A stretch of 64,000 nt of DNA from Pseudomonadota bacterium (lineage in GTDB: Bacteria > Pseudomonadota > Gammaproteobacteria > Burkholderiales > Rhodocyclaceae): the NCBI GenBank assembly GCA_018241685.1, contig JAFEDJ010000048.1, positions 1-64,000 on the forward strand, in the 5' to 3' direction. The notes below the pieces were generated by a model. The model saw only the letters and a program-made list of their open reading frames with translations. It had not been told where the DNA came from and searched no databases. Position numbers and translations under genes: made by a program. Positions 7,093-14,518 of this stretch are shown here, one piece after another; position 1 is the first letter of the stretch; each line of letters starts with the position of its first letter.

Positions 7093-9153
7093 TCAGTAGC
7101 GGGCGTCGGCCGGCTTCTTGTCCTTCGGCCAGTCCTTCACCTTGTCGGGGAAGTCGGGGCGGGGCTGGTGACTGAAGTACTCGGCCACGTCCACCGCGTC
7201 CTGGTCGGACAGGCCGCCCTGGCCGAGGGGGAACTTGCCGTGGAAGCCGATCGGCATGTTGCGTTTGACGAAGGCCGCGGCGGTGTAGGTGCGGGCCATG
7301 CCGGCGCCGATGTTGAAGGACGCGTCACCCCACAGCGGCGGATAGACGTAGCGGCCGTCCGCTTGCTTGAGGCCTTCGCCGTCCTGGCCGTGGCAGACCG
7401 CGCATTGCTCGGCATAGACCTTCTTGCCGTTTTCCGGATTGGGCTGGATCTTCGGGTCGATCTTGCCGACGCCGCGCCCCGGCACCTTGTCGCCGGGCTT
7501 GGTCTCGCGCTTCATCCAGTCGAAGTAAGCGACCATCGCCTTCATGTCAGCGGAGTCCGGCGGCAACGGCTTGCCGTTCATGGAGCGCTTGAAGCAGCCG
7601 TTGATGCGATCCTCCAGCGTGATCACCTTCCCTGCCCGCGGCGCATAGCTCGGGAAGAAGGCGGACACGCCGACGAAGGGCGAACCGTCGGCCACCGTAC
7701 CGGCGTTGAGGTGGCAGCTCGTGCAATTGAGCGCGTTGCCAACGTGCTGCGGCAGCAGGTCACGGGTTTCCAGGTGCAGGCGCATACCGCGCACCAGCTG
7801 CTGGGCATTGGCACCGCCCAGCATGTCGGCCAGGCGCGGCGTCTCGAAGGCGCTCATGTCGGTCTTCGGGTCCAGCGCGGCGCGCATCTTGTTCACCTGC
7901 GCTGCGCTCACTGGCGCACCGCCGTTACCCCAGCTGTCGCGCACGAAGGTCAGGATCTCGGCCAGCTCGGCATCCTTCAGGCGCGCGAAGCCGGGCATCG
8001 CAAAGACCCGCGGGTGAGCCGCCGTCGGCACCGTATGACCGCCGGTCAGCACGATATGCATCAGGCTGGCCGGGTCCTTGGCGGCGATCGCCGGATTGCC
8101 GGCCAGCGGCGGGAAGACCTTGGGCACGCCGCTACCATCCTGGCGGTGGCAATCGACGCAGAACTGCACATAGCCCAGGCCGCCGCGGCTGCTGTACAGC
8201 TTGTCCGGCGCGGCACCGGCCACCACCTTGCGCGGCGTGGCCGGCGCGGGCAGTTCGCCCTCGCCTGGTGGCAAGGCCTTCAGATAGGTGGCGATGGCCC
8301 GCAGGTCCTCGTCCTTCAGGTGCTGCGTGCTGTGCAGGATGACGTCGGCCATGTTGCCGGACGCCGCGGCGAAGCGGTTCTGCCCGGTCTTCAGGAACAG
8401 CGCAGTGTCGTCCACCGTCCACAACCCGCGCAGGCTGAGGGCCCGCCAGTGCTCCACGGTCTCCCCGGCGAGGAAGTGGCGTCCCTTCGCGCCCGCGTCG
8501 CCCATCGTCTTTTCCTGGAAGGCAATGCCCCGCGGCGTGTGGCACGCGCCGCAATGCCCGAGGCCCTGAACCAGGTAGGCGCCACGGTTCCACACCGCAT
8601 CCTTCTGCGGATCGGCCTTGAAGGACGTGCTGTCGAGGAAGGCCCAGTTCCACAGGGACAAGCCCCAGCGCATGTTGAAGGGCCAGCTCATGTCTGAGGG
8701 CTTGTTGGCCTGCTTGACCGGCACCAGGCCCTGCATCAGGTAGGCGTAGAGGGCCTGCATGTCGTCCACCGTGATCCTGGCGTAGGACGGGTAAGGCATG
8801 GCCGGGTAGAGGTTGTGACCGTCCGCCGCGATACCCTTGCGCATGGCCCGGTCGAAATGCTCGAAGCTGTATCTGCCGATGCCAGTGTCCCGGTCCGGCG
8901 TGATGTTGGTGGAGTAGAGCTTGCCGAAGGGTGTTTCCAGCGCCCGGCCGCCGGCCATCGGCGCGCCCTTGTCAGCCGTGTGGCAGGCCACGCAATCGCC
9001 GGCCTGGGCCAGGTAGCGGCCGCGCTCGATGGTCTGGGCATCCGCGGTGGCAGCCTGGGCAAGCCCGCTGGTCGACACAAAAAAGGCTGCGCCCATCAGG
9101 ACGAGGCCGCTGGACGACCGGCGGATCTGCCGGCCCATGGCACTGCTCAACAT
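7093..9153 (-). CDS. Pentaheme cytochrome c: alcohol-dehydrogenase-type triheme module fused to TsdA module
   Basis: A 686-residue secreted protein with a signal peptide (about residues 1-35). Residues 40-420 resemble the triheme cytochrome subunit of membrane alcohol/gluconate dehydrogenases, with hemes at C54-x-x-C-H58, C201-x-x-C-H205 and C332-x-x-C-H336 and the typical TNITPDRDTGIG segment. Residues 430-686 are a complete TsdA-like unit with hemes at C477-x-x-C-H481 and C584-x-x-C-H588, the cysteine-ligand block RINGCFKRSMNGKP (Cys520) and KRNMPIG (Met633). Each half matches its family's usual length, so this is a true fusion with no frame break. GGGAGAA precedes the ATG at 9153. It is the first cytochrome gene after the TtrSR-like pair, 95 bp from the regulator gene. 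Direct electron flow between the TsdA site and the quinone pool or a terminal acceptor is inferred. Confidence 0.85.
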   Translation of the reverse strand: MLSSAMGRQIRRSSSGLVLMGAAFFVSTSGLAQAATADAQTIERGRYLAQAGDCVACHTADKGAPMAGGRALETPFGKLYSTNITPDRDTGIGRYSFEHFDRAMRKGIAADGHNLYPAMPYPSYARITVDDMQALYAYLMQGLVPVKQANKPSDMSWPFNMRWGLSLWNWAFLDSTSFKADPQKDAVWNRGAYLVQGLGHCGACHTPRGIAFQEKTMGDAGAKGRHFLAGETVEHWRALSLRGLWTVDDTALFLKTGQNRFAAASGNMADVILHSTQHLKDEDLRAIATYLKALPPGEGELPAPATPRKVVAGAAPDKLYSSRGGLGYVQFCVDCHRQDGSGVPKVFPPLAGNPAIAAKDPASLMHIVLTGGHTVPTAAHPRVFAMPGFARLKDAELAEILTFVRDSWGNGGAPVSAAQVNKMRAALDPKTDMSAFETPRLADMLGGANAQQLVRGMRLHLETRDLLPQHVGNALNCTSCHLNAGTVADGSPFVGVSAFFPSYAPRAGKVITLEDRINGCFKRSMNGKPLPPDSADMKAMVAYFDWMKRETKPGDKVPGRGVGKIDPKIQPNPENGKKVYAEQCAVCHGQDGEGLKQADGRYVYPPLWGDASFNIGAGMARTYTAAAFVKRNMPIGFHGKFPLGQGGLSDQDAVDVAEYFSHQPRPDFPDKVKDWPKDKKPADARY

Positions 9154-9200
9154 GACGTTCTCCCTACTGCTTGTTTTGGGTACAAGTCTAGGGAGAGGCC

Positions 9201-9240
9201 CCGGATGCCACTATCCGGACATCGGGTTAACGCAATAACC
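9201..9240. promoter_or_regulatory. Two adjacent dyads upstream of the pentaheme gene
   Basis: The 95-bp gap before the pentaheme gene holds CCGGAT-N6-ATCCGG (9201-9218) and GGTTA-N6-TAACC (9225-9240). They lie about 50-90 bp before the ATG at 9153, a position suited to an activator such as the adjacent FixJ-type regulator. The assignment is inference. Confidence 0.4.
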
Positions 9241-9248
9241 GAAACCGT

Positions 9249-9884
9249 CTAGTCGAGACCTTGGGGATCGGCGCGCAGGATCAGCCGGGCGAGGTCGGCG
9301 GCGCTGCCGGTGGCGGTCTTTTCCATCACGTGCTGGCGGTGCACATGCACGGTGTTGTCGCTGATGCCGAGCAGGCGCGCCACTTCCTTGTTGGCCAGGC
9401 CGAGGGCCAGCAGACGGGCCACTTCACGCTCCCGCGCCGACAGGCGGGCCAGGATGTCCTGGGCCTCGCCCTGGCGACGCTGGCTGGCGTGGCGTTCCAG
9501 GCTCACCTGCACGGCCCGCTCCACGGCGTCGAGAAAGAGCTGGTCCTTGAAGGGCTTCTGCAGGAAGTCGAGGGCGCCGTCCTTCATGGCCTGCACCGCC
9601 AGCTCCACGTCGCCGTGGCCGGTCATGAAGATCACCGGGAAGGACGAGCCTGCCGCCTGCAGACGGCGCTGCAGTTCCAGGCCGCTGACACGTGGCATGC
9701 GGATGTCCAGCACGATGCAGCCGCCACCGGACGGAAAGGCCGGCGCCGCGGCGAGGAAGGCCTCGGCGGACTCATGCCCCACCGCCTGCCAGCCCACCGA
9801 TTCGAGCAGGAACAACAGCGAGCGGCGGAACGGGGCTTCGTCGTCCACCACGTGGATCACGGGCATGTCGGGGGAGCTTGTCAT
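9249..9884 (-). CDS. FixJ/TtrR-type response regulator (REC-LuxR HTH)
   Basis: Cytosolic DNA-binding regulator of 211 residues. The N-terminal receiver domain (about 8-125) has the acidic pair VVDDE, phospho-acceptor Asp60 in IVLDIRMP, the FMTGHGDVELAV segment and the conserved lysine in LQKPF, all in FixJ/NarL-like form. The C-terminal LuxR-type helix-turn-helix (about 140-205) reads LSAREREVARLLALGLANKEVA. Its gene overlaps the kinase gene by 4 bp (ATGA), showing translational coupling and a cognate pair. It lies just upstream of the cytochrome genes on the same strand, which it probably controls, as TtrR controls tetrathionate respiration genes. Confidence 0.87.
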   Translation of the reverse strand: MTSSPDMPVIHVVDDEAPFRRSLLFLLESVGWQAVGHESAEAFLAAAPAFPSGGGCIVLDIRMPRVSGLELQRRLQAAGSSFPVIFMTGHGDVELAVQAMKDGALDFLQKPFKDQLFLDAVERAVQVSLERHASQRRQGEAQDILARLSAREREVARLLALGLANKEVARLLGISDNTVHVHRQHVMEKTATGSAADLARLILRADPQGLD

Positions 9885-11689
9885 GAAGGGTCTCGGGAGT
9901 CGGCCGCCGGTTCGTCGGCCAGCGGCAGCGTGAAACGGAAAACCAGGCCGGGACCGGATTCGGCGACGGCGACGGTGATGTCGCCACCGTGGGCCTCGAC
10001 GATGGTCTTGCAGATCGACAGACCCAGGCCCAGACCGTCGGGCTTGGTCGTGAAGAAGGCTTCGAACAGGCGCTCGCGCTCGTCGGACGGCAGGCCGGCG
10101 CCATGGTCGCGCACCTCAACGGCACAGCACCCGCCGTCCCGCCCCAGGCTTACCTCGATGGGTGCGTCGCAGCCAGCAGCCTGCTGAGCATCCCAGGCGT
10201 TCTTGAAGAGATTGAGCAGCACCTGCTGCACTTGCAGCGGGTCCACCCACACCTTCAACCCGGCCGCTTCGGCATCCTGGCGGAGCGCCACCGCCGGCAC
10301 GCCGGGCAGCATGCCGGCAAAGAGCCGGCTGGCCTCGCGGACCAGGCTGGCCGGATCGTGGGCTTCCCGCACCCGGTCGCGCTTGCGCGCAAAAGCGCGG
10401 ATGCCACCGAGGATGCCGGCCGCCCGTTCCGACTCACTGGCAATCTCCTCCGCCGCCTGGCGCAGCGCGGCCGGTGCCAGCGTGCCGCTGTCCTGGCGGC
10501 GCAGCAGGCTGCGCGCGTAGTTGCCGATGGCCGCCAGCGGCTGGTTGAGCTCGTGGGCCAGGGTGCCGGACAGCTCGCCGAGGATGGACAGGCGCGACAG
10601 GTGGTCCATCTGCTGCTGGCCCTCGCGGAGCTGTGCCTCCAGACGTTGCCGCTCGTCCATCGCGGCGGTCAGCTCCCGCGTGCGCCGCTGCACCAGATGC
10701 TCCACATGCAGCGTGTAGGCGCCCCACGCCAGCAACATCAGCACCAGGCCGCTCACCCACGGCCAGTAACGCTCCCACAGGGACGGCCAGGCGGTTTCGC
10801 GCAGGAAGGCATAGGGGCCGATCTGCAAGTCCTGCAACAGCTCATGCACCGGATGGTAGTCCGCCGGCACGCTCCAGGACTGGCCGGCCGCGTCCGGCGA
10901 CAGGGACAGCAGCGCCACCAGCACGTCCCGCGACAGGGCCGGCGGCGTGCCCGGCGCGGCAGCGAAGGCCCAGCCCGGATAGAGCGGCGCCGACACCCGG
11001 CAGCGCCGCACCTCGGCCCGCGGCGACAACACCCGCAGCTGCCCGGGCCGCAGGGTGCCGTCCTGCTCCAGGCGCTCCAGCAGGCAGGCGCGCAACACCC
11101 CCGCATCGGCATCGCCATTGAGCACCGCCTCCACCACCCGCGACATCGGGAAATCGGTAAACACCGGGCGCGGCTGCCCCTGCTCCGGGTTCAGCCCAAG
11201 GCGGCGCAGCTCGGCCCAGGCCACCTGATAGCCGCCGAAGGCATCCTGCGACACCGCCGCCAGGGTTCGCCCTTTCAGGTCGGCCAGCGCCCGGATGTCC
11301 CGGCGCTCGTCCAGCACCACCACCGCCGAGCCCACCACATGGGCCGGATCGGTGGATGCATCGGCGATCAGCGTGGCGATCCGGCTGACCCCGCTCTCCG
11401 CCTCCAGAAAGACGTAATGGCCCGGATTGGTGACGACGAAATCCAGCTCCCCGGCCTGCAGCGCCGCCGCCATGCCGTCCAGGTCGAAATGGCGCAGCAC
11501 CAGATCACGCCCGGGCAGCTTGTCCTCCAATTGGTCCATCAGCGCCGACCAGCGCACCTGCGCTTCCTCCGCCCCTTGCCAGGCCAGCACGCCGATCCGC
11601 ACCTGCCGCAGCGGCTCGGCGCTCCACGCAGACAGCGCGAACAAGGCTGCCAGCAACAGGGCGGCAAAGGAGCGGAACGGGGGCCTCAT
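9881..11689 (-). CDS. TtrS-like sensor kinase with periplasmic PhnD-type binding domain
   Basis: A membrane histidine kinase of 602 residues. A signal/anchor helix (about 5-22) precedes a periplasmic solute-binding domain of the PhnD type (about 28-300; VRIGVLAW, DFVVTNPGHYVF, DLKGRTLA). A second membrane helix follows at about 325-345 and then a coiled linker. The kinase core has the H-box GTLAHELNQPLAAIGNY, the N-box LLNLFKNAWDAQ, and G-boxes ending LGLGLSICKTIVEAHGG. This layout is that of TtrS, the tetrathionate sensor. Genes for the molybdo-enzyme TtrABC are absent; TsdA-type cytochromes stand in the same place. The start at 11689 (MRPPFRS) gives a proper signal sequence, though the ribosome-binding site is weak. 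Confidence 0.85.
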   Translation of the reverse strand: MRPPFRSFAALLLAALFALSAWSAEPLRQVRIGVLAWQGAEEAQVRWSALMDQLEDKLPGRDLVLRHFDLDGMAAALQAGELDFVVTNPGHYVFLEAESGVSRIATLIADASTDPAHVVGSAVVVLDERRDIRALADLKGRTLAAVSQDAFGGYQVAWAELRRLGLNPEQGQPRPVFTDFPMSRVVEAVLNGDADAGVLRACLLERLEQDGTLRPGQLRVLSPRAEVRRCRVSAPLYPGWAFAAAPGTPPALSRDVLVALLSLSPDAAGQSWSVPADYHPVHELLQDLQIGPYAFLRETAWPSLWERYWPWVSGLVLMLLAWGAYTLHVEHLVQRRTRELTAAMDERQRLEAQLREGQQQMDHLSRLSILGELSGTLAHELNQPLAAIGNYARSLLRRQDSGTLAPAALRQAAEEIASESERAAGILGGIRAFARKRDRVREAHDPASLVREASRLFAGMLPGVPAVALRQDAEAAGLKVWVDPLQVQQVLLNLFKNAWDAQQAAGCDAPIEVSLGRDGGCCAVEVRDHGAGLPSDERERLFEAFFTTKPDGLGLGLSICKTIVEAHGGDITVAVAESGPGLVFRFTLPLADEPAADSRDPS

Positions 11690-11785
11690 AGGCGAGAGTG
11701 TCCGCCGGATGGAGGGCGCGGTACAAGCCAGGGCCACGGGATACGGCCAGCCGCGGACTGTCCCGCTACGGCAAGGGCGCTCGGA

Positions 11786-12394
11786 TCAGTCCTGCGCCAA
11801 GCCCTTGCTGCGATAGTGATCCTCGGCCATTCCGGCAGCAGCCTCCCACAGCGCAGGGGCGCCGCGTTCGATCGGCGGCCGGCAGCGCGACTCGATCTGT
11901 TCCAGCGCCACCTCGCACTCCACCCACGTCCCGCCGTCCGTCGCGGCGTTGTGCAGCATCGGCTGAAAGCGGTCGAGCGCTTTGGCGAATTTCGCGTCGT
12001 CGCTTTGGGCGGCTTCGAACTCGAACCACAGCTCACGGAATTCACTTGCCTGTACATCGGGCAACAGGCCGAACAGACGCTCGGCGGCGAGCCGCTCGCG
12101 CTCGTCCTGCCCGGCATGCGTCGCCGGCACGTGGAAAGGCACGTCACCGGCGTCAATCTCGACGATGTCGTGGATCAGCAGCATCTTCACCACGCGCAAC
12201 ACGTCGATTGCCCCGGCGGCATGCTCGGCAAGCACCAGCGCATACATGGCGAGATGCCACGAATGTTCGGCGCTGTTTTCACGGCGCGATCGATCAATGA
12301 GCGGTGACAGGCGGACGACGCTCTTGAGCCGATCGATTTCCCTGAGGAAAGCCAGCTGCCGTTCCAGGTCCGGCGGAGTCACTTTGCTGCGCAT
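11786..12394 (-). CDS. HD-domain phosphohydrolase, YfbR-like
   Basis: A 202-residue cytosolic metal-dependent hydrolase of the HD superfamily, closest by pattern to the YfbR/COG1896 group of 5'-nucleotidases. Visible metal ligands are the His of AEHSWHLA, the HD pair in LLIHDIVEIDAGD, and a later Asp in FAKALDRFQPML. The substrate is inferred only from the family. The ATG at 12394 (MRSKVTPPDLER) fits the usual N-terminal helix; longer in-frame extensions to 12805 are not family-like. It is transcribed away from the small secreted protein gene at 12558. Confidence 0.82.
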   Translation of the reverse strand: MRSKVTPPDLERQLAFLREIDRLKSVVRLSPLIDRSRRENSAEHSWHLAMYALVLAEHAAGAIDVLRVVKMLLIHDIVEIDAGDVPFHVPATHAGQDERERLAAERLFGLLPDVQASEFRELWFEFEAAQSDDAKFAKALDRFQPMLHNAATDGGTWVECEVALEQIESRCRPPIERGAPALWEAAAGMAEDHYRSKGLAQD

Positions 12395-12557
12395 CTTTGG
12401 GATTGAGAAATGCGCGAGTCTATCAGAGCGGCCTGGACGCCCGGCACACTGCAGTCCCATTCCCCACTGGTCTATAACAAGAAGACCCTCCACCCGAAAG
12501 GAGTATGAGCAAGACCGTCCATCAACCTGCCATCCACTTTGAGATGGGAGCATGTCC

Positions 12558-12857
12558 ATGAAGATCAAAACCAGACTCGCGCTGGCGACGCTGTACATTT
12601 TGCCCGCCATCGCATTTGCCGAAGGGCACGCGGTCAAGCACGAGCCGACGGCCGTCGCCCATTCATCGGCCGAGGCCACGGAGCACAAGGGCAAGGCCAG
12701 CCACGTTGCCCACAAGGATTCGCCCTGCACCCACGAGGAAAGGGCCCGCACGCAGGCCGCAACTGAAAGAGCCCCCGACACCTCGCATGAAACCGCGTCC
12801 GTCACCTATCCGCCCGGTTTCGCGACTGGCCCCAGCAGCAATGACAATGTGGAATAA
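12558..12857 (+). CDS. Small secreted histidine-rich protein, unknown function
   Basis: A 99-residue protein with a clear Sec signal (residues 1-21, ending AIAFA). The mature part is short, hydrophilic and rich in His, Ala and Glu, with one cysteine and a disordered look; histidines occur at roughly every sixth to eighth position, which could bind metal. GGGAG at 12545-12549 favours the second ATG (12558) over the ATG at 12552. No family is recognised. It ends 30 bp before dispersed repeat copy 1. Confidence 0.55.
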   Translation: MKIKTRLALATLYILPAIAFAEGHAVKHEPTAVAHSSAEATEHKGKASHVAHKDSPCTHEERARTQAATERAPDTSHETASVTYPPGFATGPSSNDNVE

Positions 12858-12887
12858 CTGAACCTGGGCAGGGCAGCGCCCAACCAC

Positions 12888-13245
12888 AACCCCCGAAGCC
12901 GGTCCGGCGGGCCCCGAAACCGTCCCGACCCTCCGCGAGCTCGTCGCGAGGAGCCCGGCGAGTGTCCTGCCCTGTCCGCGCATCCCTCGCGAGTACCTCC
13001 GGGACAGTCGCCCCTGTCCCGCCGACACACCCACCCTATCCCGGAGCCTCTCGCGAGGAGCCCGGCGCTGCTCGCGAGGAGCTCCCGGATAGGGGCCGCC
13101 TGTCCGGGATACAGGCCCGAGCAGCACGGAGACAGTCCCGCCCTATTCCCGCGGCCCGATCGAGGGCTTCCGATACAGGACGGAGTACCCCGGCGGGGGT
13201 CGAGAGGCCCTCCGGGATAGTCGCGAGGCCCTCGGCGGGGGTCGC
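12888..13245. repeat. Dispersed structured repeat, copy 1
   Basis: A G+C-rich non-coding stretch that fills the gap between the small secreted protein gene and sbcD. It is near-identical, in the same orientation, to 51634-51950. It is modular: five copies of the palindrome TCGCGA, and hairpins CGGGACAG/CTGTCCCG and CCCTATCCCGGAG/CTCCCGGATAGGG, plus several CCGGGATAG and CCCCGGCGGGGG units. Relative to copy 2 it has small insertions, including a duplicated CTCGCGAGGAG-type unit. No terminal inverted repeats, target-site duplications or transposase were seen. Overlapping antisense ORFs are a by-product of base composition. Confidence 0.85.
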
Positions 13246-13288
13246 AGTGGAGTAAATTAGCGCCCCTGTCGCCTTCCGCCCCGCTTCC

Positions 13289-14518
13289 ATGCGCCTCCTC
13301 CATACGTCCGACTGGCACCTCGGCCAGCATTTCATCGGCAAGACCCGCCAGGCCGAGCACCAGGCACTGATCGCCTGGCTGCTCAAACAGGTGGAGGAAC
13401 AAAAAGTGGATGCGCTACTGATCGCCGGCGACATCTTCGACACCGGCACGCCGCCGAGCTACGCGCGGGAGCTGTATTCACAGCTGGTGGTGGGCCTGCA
13501 CGAGGCCGGCGTAGCGTTGCTGCTGCTCGGCGGCAACCACGACTCGGTGGCGACCCTCGGCGAGAGCCGCGACCTGCTGGCCCGCCTCGGCGCCACGGTG
13601 GTGCCGGCCGCCGACGGGGCGGACGAGCAGGTGCGCGTGCTGCCGCAGCGGGACGGCACGCCGGGCTGCGTGGTCTGCGCGATCCCCTTCATCCGCCCGC
13701 GCGACGTGATCCACAGCCAGGCCGGCGCCAGCGCGGAAGACAAGCAGGCCTCGCTGCAGACGGCCATCCAGGCCCACTACCACGCGGTTTTCGCCGCCGC
13801 CGAGGCGCGCCGTGACGCCTTGGCCGCCGAGCTGGGCCGCAGCCTGCCGCTGATCGCCACCGGCCACCTGACCACCGTCGGCGCCAGCGCCAGCGAATCG
13901 GTGCGCGAGATCTACGTCGGCGCGCTGGAGGCCTTTCCGACCAGCGCCTTCCCGCCGGCCGACTACATCGCTCTCGGCCACATCCACCGCCCGCAACGGG
14001 TCGGCGGGCTGGAACACATCCGCTACAGCGGCTCGCCGATTCCGCTGTCCTTCGACGAGGCCGGCCAGCACAAGGAGATGCTGCTGGTGGACCTGGGCGC
14101 CACCGGCCTGCAGGCGGTCACGCCGCTGCCGGTGCCGCGCTTCCAGGCCCTGGCCAGCCTGACCGGGAACCTCGACGAACTGCAGGGCGCCATCGCCGCC
14201 GCCGCGCTCGACGGCAATCCTGAAAACCCGGTCTGGCTGGAAGTGGTGGTGCGCACCGACGACTACCTGGCCGACCTGCCGGCCCGCATCGAAAGCATGA
14301 CCGACGGCCTGCCGGTGGAAGTGCTGCGCATCCGCCGCGCCCGCGGCAACGCCGCCGCCAACCTGGTCTCCGAGGCCCGCGAAACGCTGGACGAGCTGAC
14401 CCCGGACGACGTCTTCGCGCGCCGCCTGGCCCTGGAAGAGCTGACCGACGAACTGCGCAGCGCCCTCACCGAGCGCTTTCGCAGCGTGCTCGCCGGCCTC
14501 GAGGAGAACGCGGCATGA
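13289..14518 (+). CDS. sbcD: SbcD, nuclease subunit of the SbcCD DNA repair complex
   Basis: The Mre11-like nuclease of 409 residues that, with SbcC, cuts DNA hairpins, palindromes and protein-blocked ends in the cytosol. Metal-binding motifs appear in order: TSDWHLGQ, IAGDIFDTG, LGGNHDS, ATGHLTT and ALGHIHR, followed by the C-terminal capping region. Length matches the family. The ATG is at 13289 and the product begins MRLLHTSDWHLG, as in other SbcD proteins. It overlaps sbcC by 4 bp (ATGA). The hairpin-rich repeat immediately upstream is noteworthy because palindromes are the substrate of this enzyme. Confidence 0.97.
   Translation: MRLLHTSDWHLGQHFIGKTRQAEHQALIAWLLKQVEEQKVDALLIAGDIFDTGTPPSYARELYSQLVVGLHEAGVALLLLGGNHDSVATLGESRDLLARLGATVVPAADGADEQVRVLPQRDGTPGCVVCAIPFIRPRDVIHSQAGASAEDKQASLQTAIQAHYHAVFAAAEARRDALAAELGRSLPLIATGHLTTVGASASESVREIYVGALEAFPTSAFPPADYIALGHIHRPQRVGGLEHIRYSGSPIPLSFDEAGQHKEMLLVDLGATGLQAVTPLPVPRFQALASLTGNLDELQGAIAAAALDGNPENPVWLEVVVRTDDYLADLPARIESMTDGLPVEVLRIRRARGNAAANLVSEARETLDELTPDDVFARRLALEELTDELRSALTERFRSVLAGLEENAA

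Noticed and set aside
9989..12307. 772-residue plus-strand frame opposite the TtrS-like kinase and HD genes
   Set aside because: It crosses two well-supported genes and an intergenic gap, with no recognisable domain.
12663..13127. Minus-strand frame over repeat copy 1, similar to one over copy 2 (50906-51829), both opening MLLGPVSRTGGPYPGAP
   Set aside because: They are similar only because the DNA is repeated. Composition is Arg/Gly/Pro-rich, the frames run into real genes on the other strand, and the copies differ by indels that break the reading frame.
12888..13245. CRISPR array interpretation of the repeat block
   Set aside because: The units differ in length and sequence, have no constant-length spacers, and no cas genes are nearby.
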